A DNA stretch of 64,000 nucleotides from an uncultured Bacteroides sp. (GCF_959029255.1 NZ_CAUFUE010000011.1:1-64000); one strand, 5' to 3'; numbered from the stretch's first letter, positions 22,228 through 32,268 are shown. The notes: generated by a model not told the origin, from the sequence alone. Program-made: numbers and translations.

Positions 22228-23507
22228 ATGAATTCAAGATTATACTATAAATCTCTTTCTTCTTGTATTGCATCCAAATGGACTGTTTTGTTGATAGACC
22301 TGCTAATTGTATTGGCTTTCATGCTATTAGCTTTTACTTTACAGTGGGAGATATCGTCGGTTGCGTATAATACTTTTTTATATACTTGGATTGGGGTATT
22401 CACTATCTTGTGCTGTGCTCTATATTTCAGATTTTTCATACCTATTGTGGGTGTCATTCGCTTTTCTTCATTTGTCGATATTTATCGTTTGTTAATATGT
22501 CTTACTTTGAACTTTAGTGTGTTCGGATTAGGGAGCTTTTGTTGGTCACTTTTCGGTTTGGGTGATACACTGCCAGCAAGTATGCTTCTCATGGTATATA
22601 TTCTGACTTTCTTTTTTATGTGATGTTTAAGTATTACTGTTTGTTTTTTTACGAATAATATCTTTTGATACATATCATAGTATAAATATGTTTATTTATG
22701 GATTTCATGGAATGGGAGTAAATGTTGCTAAAGCATTACAGGTGAATCGAAATAATCATTTCCGTTTGCGTGGTTTTGTTTCGGACGAACCGGATATGAT
22801 TGGCCAAATTATCCATGGAATTTAGTGTATATGCTAATGATGAGCGTCTTTTAAGTAGATTAGAAAAGGAGAAAATGCAGGCTATTATCGTTTCTTCGGA
22901 CAAAGAAGTAGAGCTTCAAAAGACAGGTATGACGGATAAGGTGTAGGTACATGATATCCATGTGATGACCCTGCCGCCTTTAAGTGATTGTGTTGATGAT
23001 GGTTTGATAAAGAATATTCAGATAGAAAGCTGATTACACCGGGAGCCAATAGAGGTAGATATTAAAGTATGATGATGTATGCTTGTATCTACTGATAGGG
23101 CGGTGTATCATGAAACTATAGTGGACACCGCAAAATGTCTCCCGGAGTTCAGTGCACAGGCTTTAATAATACCAAATACTATTGAATCAGCTAATAAAGT
23201 GATGATTGTTCGTTTTGGTGAAGTTTATCCTTTTGAACTTTAAAGTTTGATGACTATGCCGGAAGCTTATCAACTGATATTGGAGGTATGTAGCATAGGA
23301 GAAAATGGTACTACATATTTACAGGGCGATGAGTTAGTTCTATTTGCTGAAACGACAGTTTATTCTAAAGTGGTAAAATGTAAAATGGAAGATACTAAAT
23401 ATGAACAGATGTATACTCGTATTACCGCTTTTGCTCGTGATGGTTTTATCGAAAATCAAATAATATTGAGAGAAAGAATTAATTCTTTTTCCGAAACTTC
23501 ACAATGA
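22228..23507 (+). pseudogene. CapD-like polysaccharide biosynthesis protein, degraded
   Basis: Remains of one gene for a membrane-bound nucleotide-sugar epimerase/dehydratase (CapD/FlaA1/WbpM family). Piece 1, 22228-22623 (131 residues), is the four-helix N-terminus. Piece 2, about 22688-23070, reads MFIYGFHGMGVNVAKAL, RGFVSDEPDMIG and REPIEVDIK in changing frames with stops. Piece 3, about 23080-23507, holds VSTDRAV, MIVRFGEVYPF and MTMPEAYQLILEVCSIGENG, matching the C-terminal half. The central catalytic section is largely deleted. Normal length is about 640 residues. It once stood at the start of the polysaccharide locus that follows. Confidence 0.85.
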
Positions 23508-23535
23508 AATAAATGTATATTATGAAATAATGTGT

Positions 23536-23543
23536 TACCTTTG
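23536..23543 (+). promoter_or_regulatory. promoter -7 box for the export genes
   Basis: TACCTTTG matches TAnnTTTG, 56 bp before the SLBB protein start and just after the pseudogene end. No clear -33 TTG at 20 bp. Confidence 0.5.
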
Positions 23544-23598
23544 TAGCCGATTTAAAAACGTTACTAGATTACTAAAAGATTAATCAAATATCTTACTT

Positions 23599-26145
23599 AT
23601 GCGCAGATTTATACTTTTATGTTTGTTGATGTTCACAGTATCAGGAGTGGCATTCTCCCAGCAAATGTCGGACGAGCAAGTTGTTCAGTTCGTAAAGGAA
23701 GGTCAGATGATGGGAAAGACACAGCAGCAGATGACTACTGAGTTGATGAGAAAAGGAGTGACAAAGGAACAAATTCAAAGAATACAAGCCAAGTATAGTA
23801 ATAAGACGGGTAGTACGCAAAATGAGAATTCTGTTTCACAATCTCGTATGCGTACTCAAAAAAGTTATGACGAAAAAAATAAGAATATTCGTAATAAGAA
23901 TCTAAGAAATGACGAGCAAGACGTCTCAAAAATTAAAGGGCTAAGAAAACCTTTAAGACAACGTACTGAGGACGCTATACCTGATGAAGATAGAACTATG
24001 GGTCAAAATGATTGGTCGTTTAATCAGGATTATGAATACGGTTATTTGGATGAAGAAAAAGATCGTACAACACAGATTTTCGGTCATAATATATTTGAGA
24101 ATGAAAATCTGACTTTTGAACCGAATGTTAATATGGCTACGCCGGTTAATTATCGTTTAGGCCCTGGCGATGAGGTGATTATTGATGTTTGGGGAGCGTC
24201 TCAAACAACTATTCGTGAAATAATTTCTCCCGAAGGTAGTGTATTGGTGGATAATTTAGGTCCTGTCTATTTGAATGGAAAGACTGTAAAGGAAGCCAAT
24301 AACTATTTGAAACAAGAATTTGCAAAGATATATGCAGGTGTAACCGGTAACACACCTAATACGCAAATTAAGTTGACTTTAGGTGAAATTCGTTCTATTC
24401 AAGTGAATGTGATGGGAGAAGTTGTTGCTCCTGGTACATATACTTTATCTTCTTTTGCATCTGTTTTTCATGCTCTTTATCGTGCGGGTGGAGTAAACAA
24501 AATCGGTAGTCTTCGTAGTATCAAGGTTGTGCGTGATGGAAATACTATTGCTGATTTAGATGTATATGATTTCATCATGAAAGGTAAGATGAGAGATGAT
24601 ATTCGTTTACAGGATGGAGATGTAATAATCGTAAATCCCTATCAATCTTTGGTACAAATACTTGGTAAGGTTAAACGTCCTATGTTTTATGAAATGAAAC
24701 CTACTGAGACGATAGGGACTATATTAAAGTATTCGGGTGGTTTCACAGGTGATGCTTATAAGAAGGCAATTCGGGTAGTGCGCAAAAGTGGTCGTGAACA
24801 TCAAATATACAATGTGGATGAAATGGATTATTCTGTATTCCGTGTAGATGATGGTGATGTCTTGACAGTAGACTCTGTCCTCGAACGTTTTGAAAATCGT
24901 GTAGAAGTAAAAGGAGCTGTTTATCGCGAAGGCTCATATCAATTGAATGGTGATGTAAGCACTGTTAAGGAGTTAATAAAGAAAGCAGAGGGGTTACGTG
25001 GTGATGCGTTCTTGAATCGTGCTGTGATAAATCGGGAGAACGAGGATTTGACACATGAAATAATACAGATTGATTTGAAAGGTTTGTTTAAAGGAATTGT
25101 TGCTGATATCCCTTTACAGAAGAATGATATCTTATATATACCTAGTATTCATGATTTACAGGAAGAAGCAACCATTACTATTCATGGTGAAGTCGGTAAT
25201 CCCGGTACATATCTTTATTCTGATAATATGACTATTGAGGATTTAGTCCTTCAATCCGGTGGATTGCTGGAAGCTGCGTCTACAACTAAAATAGATGTAT
25301 CTCGCCGTATTAAAAATCCTAAAAGTCGTGAGGATAGTAATGTCGTTGGACAGACTTTTACTTTTGATTTGATTGATGGTTTACTTATGGGTGCTGGCAG
25401 TGAAGATTTTCACTTACAGCCATTCGATGAAGTCTATATTCGTAAAAGTCCGGCTTATCGCAAGCAGAAGAATGTGATTGTGTTGGGTGAGGCTTTGTTT
25501 ACAGGAAGTTACGCTTTATCGAAGAAAAATGAACGTTTGAGTGATTTGGTTGCTAAGGCAGGTGGTGTAACTTCTGATGCCTATGTGAAAGGTGCACGTC
25601 TTATGCGTAGAATGACAGAAGAGGAAATACGTCGTAAGGAAGATGCTTTGCGTATGGCTAAATTTAAAACCGGTGCAGATTCTATATCAATGAAATTGGT
25701 TGATACAGATATTAATAATACATATACTGTTGGTATCAGTTTAGATAAAGCATTGGCAAATCCCGGGTCTGATTATGATATGGTATTACGTGAAGGAGAT
25801 ATCTTGTTTATTCCTGAATATGTAAGTACTGTGAAAATTAATGGTGCTGTGATGTATCCCAATACTGTATTGTTCAGAGAAGGTGAAGATTTGCGTTATT
25901 ATATCAACCAAGCTGGTGGTTATGGCTCAGGTGCAAAGAAACGGAAAGCTTATGTCGTGTATATGAATGGTACGGTGTCGCGTTTGAGTTCCGGTAATAA
26001 GAAAGCGATTGAACCGGGTTGTGAGATTATTGTCCCCAGTAAAGATCCGAGCAAAAAGTTGAGTCCGGCCGAGATGATAGGTATGGGTACTTCGGCGGCT
26101 TCTTTGGCTACTATGGTTGCTACTATGGTTAACCTTTTTAAGTAA
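23599..26145 (+). CDS. Wza-like polysaccharide export protein with SLBB repeats
   Basis: An 848-residue outer-membrane polysaccharide export protein. It has a signal peptide (MRRFILLCLLMFTVSGVAFS), a charged low-complexity stretch at 25-130, the Poly_export domain at about 175-265 (YRLGPGDEVIIDVWGA at its start), then a series of about six SLBB domains recognisable by motifs such as VNVMGEVVAPGTY, VQILGKVKRPMFY, VEVKGAVYREGSY, ITIHGEVGNPGTY, VIVLGEALFTGSY and VKINGAVMYPNTV. It ends in a hydrophobic helix. It is larger than E. coli Wza (about 380 residues), as is usual in Bacteroides. It would work with the Wzz protein downstream. Confidence 0.93.
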   Translation: MRRFILLCLLMFTVSGVAFSQQMSDEQVVQFVKEGQMMGKTQQQMTTELMRKGVTKEQIQRIQAKYSNKTGSTQNENSVSQSRMRTQKSYDEKNKNIRNKNLRNDEQDVSKIKGLRKPLRQRTEDAIPDEDRTMGQNDWSFNQDYEYGYLDEEKDRTTQIFGHNIFENENLTFEPNVNMATPVNYRLGPGDEVIIDVWGASQTTIREIISPEGSVLVDNLGPVYLNGKTVKEANNYLKQEFAKIYAGVTGNTPNTQIKLTLGEIRSIQVNVMGEVVAPGTYTLSSFASVFHALYRAGGVNKIGSLRSIKVVRDGNTIADLDVYDFIMKGKMRDDIRLQDGDVIIVNPYQSLVQILGKVKRPMFYEMKPTETIGTILKYSGGFTGDAYKKAIRVVRKSGREHQIYNVDEMDYSVFRVDDGDVLTVDSVLERFENRVEVKGAVYREGSYQLNGDVSTVKELIKKAEGLRGDAFLNRAVINRENEDLTHEIIQIDLKGLFKGIVADIPLQKNDILYIPSIHDLQEEATITIHGEVGNPGTYLYSDNMTIEDLVLQSGGLLEAASTTKIDVSRRIKNPKSREDSNVVGQTFTFDLIDGLLMGAGSEDFHLQPFDEVYIRKSPAYRKQKNVIVLGEALFTGSYALSKKNERLSDLVAKAGGVTSDAYVKGARLMRRMTEEEIRRKEDALRMAKFKTGADSISMKLVDTDINNTYTVGISLDKALANPGSDYDMVLREGDILFIPEYVSTVKINGAVMYPNTVLFREGEDLRYYINQAGGYGSGAKKRKAYVVYMNGTVSRLSSGNKKAIEPGCEIIVPSKDPSKKLSPAEMIGMGTSAASLATMVATMVNLFK

Positions 26146-26154
26146 AATAGAACT

Positions 26155-27264
26155 ATGAGCGAAGATAAAATACAAAATACAGTTCCGCAACAACCGGAAG
26201 AACAGGAAATAGATTTAATCGAACTTGCACAAAAAGTTTGGGCAGAACGTAAATTGGTTTTCAAAGCATGTGGTATTGCTGCTTTAATCGGTTTAGTGGT
26301 TGCATTTAGTATACCGAAAGAATACACCACAGAGGTAATGTTGGCACCTGAGAGTACCACTCGAACAGGCGGAGGAAGTATGGGTGCTTTAGCTGCTATG
26401 GCAGGAATTAATTTAGGTAGTAATTCAGGAGAAGATGCTTTGTCTCCTGAACTCTATCCTGATATTGTTAAGTCAACACCTTTTTTATTGGAGTTGTTTG
26501 ATGTAAAAGTGAAGGACCAGAAAGCCAGAATTGATACAACTTTGTATGCCTATTTGGATAAGTATCAGCGTTCTCCTTGGTGGAGTGTTGTGATGTCTGC
26601 TCCTTTTAAAGTTTTAGGCTGGACATTGTCTTTGTTTAAAGATAAACCGGAGGAAAAGGTGGGTAAAGCTGATCCTTTCAAGTTGACAATAGATGAGGCT
26701 AGGGTTGCTGATGCTTTGAGTAAGCGTATTTCTGTTTCTATTGATAAGAAAACAGGAGTTACTACTTTGTCTGTAACTATGCAAGATCCTTTGATATCCG
26801 CTTCTTTGACAGATACCGTTATGCATTGTTTGCAGAACTATATTACAGATTACCGTACCAATAAAGCGCGCCATGATTTGGCTTTTACTGAGAAACTTTA
26901 TAAAGAAGCGAAGGCTGATTATACGGATGCTCAAAAAAAATATGCTACCTTTGTAGATGCTAACCAAAATATTATTTTGTTAAGTTATCGTGCCGAGCAA
27001 GAACGTTTGCAAAATGAGATGAATTTGGCATATAATGTGTATACGCAAGTTTCCCAACAATTGCAGATGGCAAAAGCGAAAGTGCAGGAGATTACACCGG
27101 TATATACGGTTGTACAACCTGCAACAGTACCCTTACGTGCAGCTAAACCTAATAAGGTTATGGTTTTAATAGGATTTATTTTTCTTGCGGGTGTAGGTAG
27201 TATAGGTTGGATTTTATTTGTGAAAGATTTATTAAAGGGATGGAAAAAGCAATCAACAATATGA
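26155..27264 (+). CDS. Wzz-type polysaccharide chain-length protein
   Basis: A 369-residue inner-membrane PCP protein. Membrane helices lie at about residues 36-54 (FKACGIAALIGLVVAFSI) and 335-355 (VMVLIGFIFLAGVGSIGWIL), with a long periplasmic helical section between (coiled-coil at 235-310). The segment KEYTTEVMLAPES after helix 1 is the family mark. It sets polymer length and couples to the Wza-like exporter encoded 9 bp upstream. No tyrosine-kinase domain is fused. Confidence 0.92.
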   Translation: MSEDKIQNTVPQQPEEQEIDLIELAQKVWAERKLVFKACGIAALIGLVVAFSIPKEYTTEVMLAPESTTRTGGGSMGALAAMAGINLGSNSGEDALSPELYPDIVKSTPFLLELFDVKVKDQKARIDTTLYAYLDKYQRSPWWSVVMSAPFKVLGWTLSLFKDKPEEKVGKADPFKLTIDEARVADALSKRISVSIDKKTGVTTLSVTMQDPLISASLTDTVMHCLQNYITDYRTNKARHDLAFTEKLYKEAKADYTDAQKKYATFVDANQNIILLSYRAEQERLQNEMNLAYNVYTQVSQQLQMAKAKVQEITPVYTVVQPATVPLRAAKPNKVMVLIGFIFLAGVGSIGWILFVKDLLKGWKKQSTI

Positions 27265-27584
27265 TGACCAATAATAATATGAACCGCTGGTGTGCTGTGC
27301 ATACAGCGTACAAGTCAGAACGTAAGTTAATGCAACGTTTAAATGCGGCAGGATATACTGCGTTTTGCCCTATGCAAATCGCTTTTAAGAAGTGGAATGG
27401 ACGGACTAAAGAAGTGTTTGAGCCTCTTTTTTCCGGGTGTCTTTTTGTAGAAGATACAGTAGATGCAACATCATTTTTAGCATCACAGAATGCTGCTATA
27501 TTGGTAGATAGTGAAGGAAATAACTTATCTATTTGTGCTGAAAAGACTGAATTGTCTACTAAGTTTGCTCAACTATTGAAATAA
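27261..27584 (+). CDS. short NusG N-terminal (UpxY-like) protein
   Basis: A 107-residue protein (start ATG 27261, overlapping the Wzz stop as ATGATGA) containing an NGN domain: RWCAVHTAYKSERKLMQRL, AGYTAFCPMQIAFKKWNGR and EPLFSGCLFVED. This is the polymerase-binding domain of NusG and of the UpxY antiterminators that start Bacteroides capsule operons. UpxY proteins are about 170-190 residues and have a C-terminal KOW part; this one stops after the NGN domain. It is also placed at the end instead of the start of the cluster. It may be a trimmed remnant or a competitor of full-length factors. Confidence 0.75.
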   Translation: MMTNNNMNRWCAVHTAYKSERKLMQRLNAAGYTAFCPMQIAFKKWNGRTKEVFEPLFSGCLFVEDTVDATSFLASQNAAILVDSEGNNLSICAEKTELSTKFAQLLK

Positions 27585-27585
27585 A

Positions 27586-28050
27586 ATGAAACTCATTACA
27601 GAAGAATTACTCAACAAAGTAACCTCTCAGGCAAAGGTAAATCCTCGTCTGCGTATGAATTATAATTTTCATGCTTCTATGGACGAGCCTGTTCATCGCA
27701 TGTTGAATGCATTGGAACCGGATACGTACCTTCCTCCACATCGTCATGTGGATAAAGAAGAAACATATTTGTTGTTAAGGGGGAGTATGTGGGTTCTTTT
27801 CTATGATGACTACGGTAATGTCACCGATAAGGTGCTTCTTAATCCATTGGAAGGAAAATATGGTTTAGAGATTCCTTCTGGTACATGGCATAGCATAATT
27901 GTTTTGGAATCTGGAACTGTTATTTTTGAAATAAAGAAGGGGCCTTATTCTCCTCTTCCTGCAAAAGATATAGCTTCATGGGCTCCCGCTCCATCAGATG
28001 TTAAAGGAGCGGAAGCTTTCATGAATAAGATGTTAGAGATGAACCTTTAG
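27586..28050 (+). CDS. wbuC: WbuC-family cupin protein
   Basis: A 154-residue protein of the WbuC family, small cupin metalloproteins encoded in O-antigen and capsule loci. The cupin motif is YLPPHRHVDKEETYLLLRGS (two His and a Glu as metal ligands near residues 52-60), with the second motif IPSGTWHSI near 101. The biochemical role is unknown; a sugar-modifying step is presumed. It starts 1 bp after the NGN gene and overlaps the convergent ROK gene end by 4 bp. Confidence 0.88.
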   Translation: MKLITEELLNKVTSQAKVNPRLRMNYNFHASMDEPVHRMLNALEPDTYLPPHRHVDKEETYLLLRGSMWVLFYDDYGNVTDKVLLNPLEGKYGLEIPSGTWHSIIVLESGTVIFEIKKGPYSPLPAKDIASWAPAPSDVKGAEAFMNKMLEMNL

Positions 28051-29255
28051 CCTTCAAACATTCTGCTACGTGCCAGCATACAGGCGCCTACGACACCTGC
28101 TTTATCTTTTAATTTGGATGCCATGATGGCTGAATCTTTATTTACCAGATTTAGAGAGTATTTTCTTACAGCCGTCTTTATTGGTTGAGTGATATAGTCC
28201 CCAGTTGTTGATAAGGTTCCTCCTATGATTACTAATTCGGGATTGAACAGATTGATTAATCCCGCAATTTGTTTACCTAATTTTTGTCCGATTTCTTCCA
28301 CTATTTCTATACAGAGTAAATCCTCTTTGTTTACCGCTGCTAAAATTTCATCTAAGGTAAGTGGGGCTTCTTTTATACCAATGCGATTGGATAAGATGGA
28401 ACTTTCTCCATTTTTTATACGTTCTATTAAAATCCGGTGTAAGGCTGAACCGGAAGCTTCAGTTTCAAGACAACCTTTTTTCCCGCAATGGCAGAGTATT
28501 TCGTTATCAAATGTATTAATATGTCCAAATTCTCCTGAGAATCCGGATTTCCCTGTATATATTTTGCCATCTATGATAATTCCTATACCCAGTCCCCAAC
28601 TGACATTTACAAAAATGATATTTTTTTCTCCTTTAACACATCCTTGAAGGTATTCTCCATACGTCATGGCTCGCGTATCATTATCAATACATACAGGATA
28701 CCCTATCTTTTCAGCTAATATTTCTGCTAAGGGACGTTCAGAAAAATTGAACTGACTAAAACTATAACCTGACTCCGGGTTTACACGTCCTGAGATATTG
28801 ATACATATATTTAATATCTTTTCTTTATTGGCATTCTCCTTTTTGGTAAAATTGTTAATCAGTCTGCATAACTCCTCCATCGCTTCTGGGGTATTTTCAA
28901 ATTTATACGGGATATTCATTTTAAGTTCTACCATGTCTCCTTTAAAATTAATGAGCCCGATGTTGATTGCGAATTTTTTGATATCCACTCCAATAAAATA
29001 ACCCGATTCAGGATTGAGACCATATAAACTTGGATGTCGTCCGCCACTTGTTTCTAATTTCCCATAATCATTGATATATCCATCTTCACACATCTCACTG
29101 ATGAATTTAGTCACAGTGGGTACGCTCAAGTCTAGTTCCTTGGATAAATCTGTAATTGTAGAACTGCCATTATATATATAATGTTCTATGATGCGTTTTT
29201 TTAATAATGCATTTTTACTTCCCAGTTCTATTTCTTTTAAAAGATGTTGCTTCAT
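28047..29255 (-). CDS. ROK-family transcriptional regulator
   Basis: A 402-residue ROK protein of the NagC/Mlc type: winged HTH at about residues 15-65 (SSTITDLSKELDLSVPTVTK), then a sugar-kinase-like domain. It has the YFIGVDIKKFAINIGLI phosphate-binding start and the ROK zinc motif CHCGKKGCLE near residue 256, preceded by GEFGHI. It is divergent from the sialic acid genes, so it probably senses a catabolic amino sugar and represses them. Direct proof is absent; it could also act as a kinase. A TATCTTTG promoter box lies upstream. Confidence 0.9.
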   Translation of the reverse strand: MKQHLLKEIELGSKNALLKKRIIEHYIYNGSSTITDLSKELDLSVPTVTKFISEMCEDGYINDYGKLETSGGRHPSLYGLNPESGYFIGVDIKKFAINIGLINFKGDMVELKMNIPYKFENTPEAMEELCRLINNFTKKENANKEKILNICINISGRVNPESGYSFSQFNFSERPLAEILAEKIGYPVCIDNDTRAMTYGEYLQGCVKGEKNIIFVNVSWGLGIGIIIDGKIYTGKSGFSGEFGHINTFDNEILCHCGKKGCLETEASGSALHRILIERIKNGESSILSNRIGIKEAPLTLDEILAAVNKEDLLCIEIVEEIGQKLGKQIAGLINLFNPELVIIGGTLSTTGDYITQPIKTAVRKYSLNLVNKDSAIMASKLKDKAGVVGACMLARSRMFEG

Positions 29256-29281
29256 AACTATATATTTCTATTGTATTTAGA

Positions 29282-29289
29282 CAAAGATA
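29282..29289 (-). promoter_or_regulatory. promoter -7 box for the ROK gene
   Basis: TATCTTTG on the minus strand, 27 bp upstream of the ROK start codon, inside the 240-bp divergent region shared with the YhcH-type gene. Confidence 0.6.
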
Positions 29290-29495
29290 CTAAATTAATT
29301 TAATATCTGAAGTTTCTGTGTGGTATAAAGCCATTTTTGACTGTTTTTTTATTTCTACTTCACTATAGGAAATCGTTATCTGTATTTATTTTTGTTTATG
29401 AAAATAATAAAAATATTTATTATTTCACTGTTTTTAAATTAATAAATTGTATGCTTGGAGTCAAAAAATAAACTATTAATTTAAAGCGTATAAAT

Positions 29496-29942
29496 ATGAT
29501 TGTATCTAATTTGAAAAATGTGCAGCGGATAGAAAAACTTCATCCTTTATTTAGGGTTTTGTTTGACTGTGTTAAGACTCACGATTTACTTCATTCTGAT
29601 TTAGGTCGAATAGAAATATCGGGTGATAACTTATTTATTAATAATTTAAATCTCGATTGTATAGAGTCCGCCATGCAAATACTTGAGGTTCATCGCGATT
29701 ATATTGATGTTCATATATTATTGAATGGGGTGGAAACAATAGGTTGGAAGGATTTTGAAGATGCGCCTCAGGAAATAAAGCCTTATGAAAAAGAGGGAAA
29801 TTGTGCGCAATATTCAGATGTTCCGACAACTTTTGTTACTTTGTATCCTGGTCAATTTGTAGTTGTTTATCCCGAGGATGCTCATATACCTATTATAGGA
29901 AAAGGGAAAATACGTAAACTTGTAGCTAAGGTCAAGCTTTAA
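29496..29942 (+). CDS. YhcH/YjgK/YiaL (NanQ-like) protein
   Basis: A 148-residue beta-sandwich protein of the YhcH/YjgK/YiaL family (DUF386). Landmarks: LEVHRDYIDVHILLNGVETI near residue 66 with metal-binding His residues, and FVVVYPEDAHIPII near 125. E. coli NanQ (YhcH) of this family speeds the anomer change of cytoplasmic sialic acid from alpha to the beta/open form used by the lyase (established). Position before nanT, nanL and nanE supports the same role. Confidence 0.9.
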   Translation: MIVSNLKNVQRIEKLHPLFRVLFDCVKTHDLLHSDLGRIEISGDNLFINNLNLDCIESAMQILEVHRDYIDVHILLNGVETIGWKDFEDAPQEIKPYEKEGNCAQYSDVPTTFVTLYPGQFVVVYPEDAHIPIIGKGKIRKLVAKVKL

Positions 29943-29992
29943 TTGAATAGTTATTAATGTATCTTTTCTAAATAAATATTTTTATTAAACAA

Positions 29993-30023
29993 TTGTGATT
30001 AAATAAATATGTTGCTATATTTG
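29993..30023 (+). promoter_or_regulatory. promoter for nanT-nanL-nanE
   Basis: TATATTTG (30016-30023) matches TAnnTTTG, with TTG at 29993-29995 exactly 20 bp upstream. Transcription would start near 30030 and give a leader of about 40 bases. Confidence 0.7.
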
Positions 30024-30067
30024 TGACACTTTTATCGTTAATATATAAAACTTTAAAATTGAATAAT

Positions 30068-31306
30068 ATGAAAAACAAAAAAGCTTATCCTTGGATAGTG
30101 GTAGGTCTGCTCTGGGTGGTAGCTTTACTTAATTACATGGATCGGCAGATGCTTTCTACTATGCAAGAGGCTATGCGAGTAGATATAGTTGAGTTAAATA
30201 AGGCAGAAGCTTTTGGGGCTTTAATGGCCATCTTCCTTTGGATATATGGTTTTATGAGTCCGGTTGCTGGTATGATTGCCGATTGTTTTAGTCGTAAGTG
30301 GTTAGTTGTGGGAAGTCTTTTTGTGTGGTCTGGCGTTACTTTCCTGATGGGATATGCGGATAATTTCAATGAATTGTATTGGCTTCGTGCTGTGATGGGA
30401 ATAAGTGAAGCTCTGTATATACCTTCTGCTCTTTCTTTGATAGCCGATTGGCATCAAGGTAAATCCCGTTCGTTGGCTATTGGTGTGCACATGACGGGAT
30501 TATATGTAGGACAGGCTATTGGAGGATTTGGAGCAACAGCTGCTGCAATGTTTTCTTGGCAAGCTACGTTCCATTGGTTTGGAGTTGTTGGTATTGCATA
30601 TTCATTGGTACTGATGTTGTTGTTGCATGAAAATCCTTCTCATATTGCGATGGAAAAAGACAGAATTAAAGTTCCCGGTGAAAAAAGACCCTCTATGCTT
30701 AGCGGACTAAGTATTTTATTCTCTACCTGGGCTTTTTGGATAATATTGTTTTATTTTGCAGCACCCAGTTTGCCGGGATGGGCAACGAAGAACTGGTTGC
30801 CAACCCTTTTTGCCGAAAGTTTAAATATTCCAATGGCCCAAGCAGGTCCAATATCTACTATTACTATTGCTTTGTCATCCTTTATAGGCGTGATTGTAGG
30901 AGGTATCCTTTCCGATCGGTGGGTTCAGAAGAATCTTCGTGGGCGTGTTTATACCGGAGCAATTGGATTAGGAATGACTATTCCTGCCTTGGTATTGTTA
31001 GGCTTTGGCCATAGCTTTGTGTCTGTAGTGGGAGCTGGACTTCTGTTTGGTATCGGCTTTGGAATTTTTGATGCTAATAACATGCCTATTTTATGCCAGT
31101 TTGTATCTGCGAAATATCGCGGTACGGCTTATGGTATAATGAATATGACCGGAGTGTTTGCCGGTGCTGCTGTCACAAAACTGCTTGGCAAATGGACTGA
31201 TGGTGGTAGTCTGGGGGAAGGATTTGCATTATTAAGTGTTGTAGTGGCTTTGGCCTTATTATTGCAACTGTATTTCTTGCGTCCCCAAACAGATAACATG
31301 GAATAA
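30068..31306 (+). CDS. nanT: MFS sialic acid transporter
   Basis: A 412-residue major facilitator permease with 12 predicted helices, starting WIVVGLLWVVALLNYMDRQML (the D-R motif of sugar acid transporters). I set the start at ATG 30068; the longer frame from 30023 overlaps the promoter. Directly before nanL and nanE it matches the NanT type of the B. fragilis nanLET operon, which imports N-acetylneuraminate across the inner membrane. Substrate is inferred from context; related proteins carry other sugar acids. Confidence 0.88.
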   Translation: MKNKKAYPWIVVGLLWVVALLNYMDRQMLSTMQEAMRVDIVELNKAEAFGALMAIFLWIYGFMSPVAGMIADCFSRKWLVVGSLFVWSGVTFLMGYADNFNELYWLRAVMGISEALYIPSALSLIADWHQGKSRSLAIGVHMTGLYVGQAIGGFGATAAAMFSWQATFHWFGVVGIAYSLVLMLLLHENPSHIAMEKDRIKVPGEKRPSMLSGLSILFSTWAFWIILFYFAAPSLPGWATKNWLPTLFAESLNIPMAQAGPISTITIALSSFIGVIVGGILSDRWVQKNLRGRVYTGAIGLGMTIPALVLLGFGHSFVSVVGAGLLFGIGFGIFDANNMPILCQFVSAKYRGTAYGIMNMTGVFAGAAVTKLLGKWTDGGSLGEGFALLSVVVALALLLQLYFLRPQTDNME

Positions 31307-31326
31307 ATTTGATATATATTAATTAA

Positions 31327-32256
31327 ATGAATAAGATTATGGAAAAGATTATTGGACTGATTGATGCACCATTTACCCCGTTTTATGAAAATGGTGAAGT
31401 GAATTATGAGCCTATTGAAGCTTACGCTGATATGCTTCAGAAGAATGGTTTGCAAGGAGTATTTATCAATGGTTCATCCGGAGAAGGATACATGTTGACC
31501 GAAGAAGAGCGAATGAAGTTGGCAGAACGTTGGGTTTCTGTTGCGCCAAAAGATTTTAAGGTTATTGTGCATGTAGGCAGTTGCTGTGTAAAATCAAGCC
31601 GTATGTTAGCTGAACATGCACAGAAGATTGGTGCATGGGGTATTGGTGCTATGGCGCCTCCTTTTCCAAAAATCGGGCGTATTGAAGAATTGGTAAAATA
31701 TATCGAGGAAATAGCTTGTGGCGCTCCTGAATTACCTTTCTATTACTATCATATTCCGGCTTTCAATGGTGCTTTTCTGCCAATGGTGAAGTTGTTGGAG
31801 GCTGTTGATGGCCGTATACCCAATTTTGCAGGAATAAAATATACTTTCGAGAGCATGTATGAGTATAATCAGTGCCGTTTATATAAAAATGGAAAATTTG
31901 ACATGTTGCATGGACAGGATGAAACGATTCTTCCTTGTTTGGCTATGGGGGGAGCGCAAGGTGGCATTGGCGGCACCACTAATTATAATGGACGTGAACT
32001 GGTAGGCATTATTGATGCATGGAAAGCAGGTGATATCGAGACAGCTCGGGAACGCCAGAATTTTTCTCAGGAAGTTATAAATGTTATATGCCATTATCGA
32101 GGTAATATAGTAGGTGGAAAACGTATTATGAAACTTATAGGTCTTGACTTGGGAAAGAATCGTACTCCTTTCCAGAACATGACCGATGAAGAAGAGGCAC
32201 AAATGAAAGCCGAACTTGAGGCTATTCATTTCTTTGAACGCTGTAATAAATTCTAA
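31327..32256 (+). CDS. nanL: N-acetylneuraminate lyase
   Basis: A 309-residue class I aldolase of the DHDPS/NAL family that splits N-acetylneuraminate into ManNAc and pyruvate. The Schiff-base lysine is K171 in FAGIKYT, the catalytic Tyr is in PFYYYHIPA near 140, and the GSSGEGYMLTEEER segment near 49 is the carboxylate-binding motif. A second in-frame ATG at 31339 is an alternative start. It is the second gene of the nanT-nanL-nanE unit. Confidence 0.94.
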   Translation: MNKIMEKIIGLIDAPFTPFYENGEVNYEPIEAYADMLQKNGLQGVFINGSSGEGYMLTEEERMKLAERWVSVAPKDFKVIVHVGSCCVKSSRMLAEHAQKIGAWGIGAMAPPFPKIGRIEELVKYIEEIACGAPELPFYYYHIPAFNGAFLPMVKLLEAVDGRIPNFAGIKYTFESMYEYNQCRLYKNGKFDMLHGQDETILPCLAMGGAQGGIGGTTNYNGRELVGIIDAWKAGDIETARERQNFSQEVINVICHYRGNIVGGKRIMKLIGLDLGKNRTPFQNMTDEEEAQMKAELEAIHFFERCNKF

Positions 32257-32268
32257 ATACATATAGCC

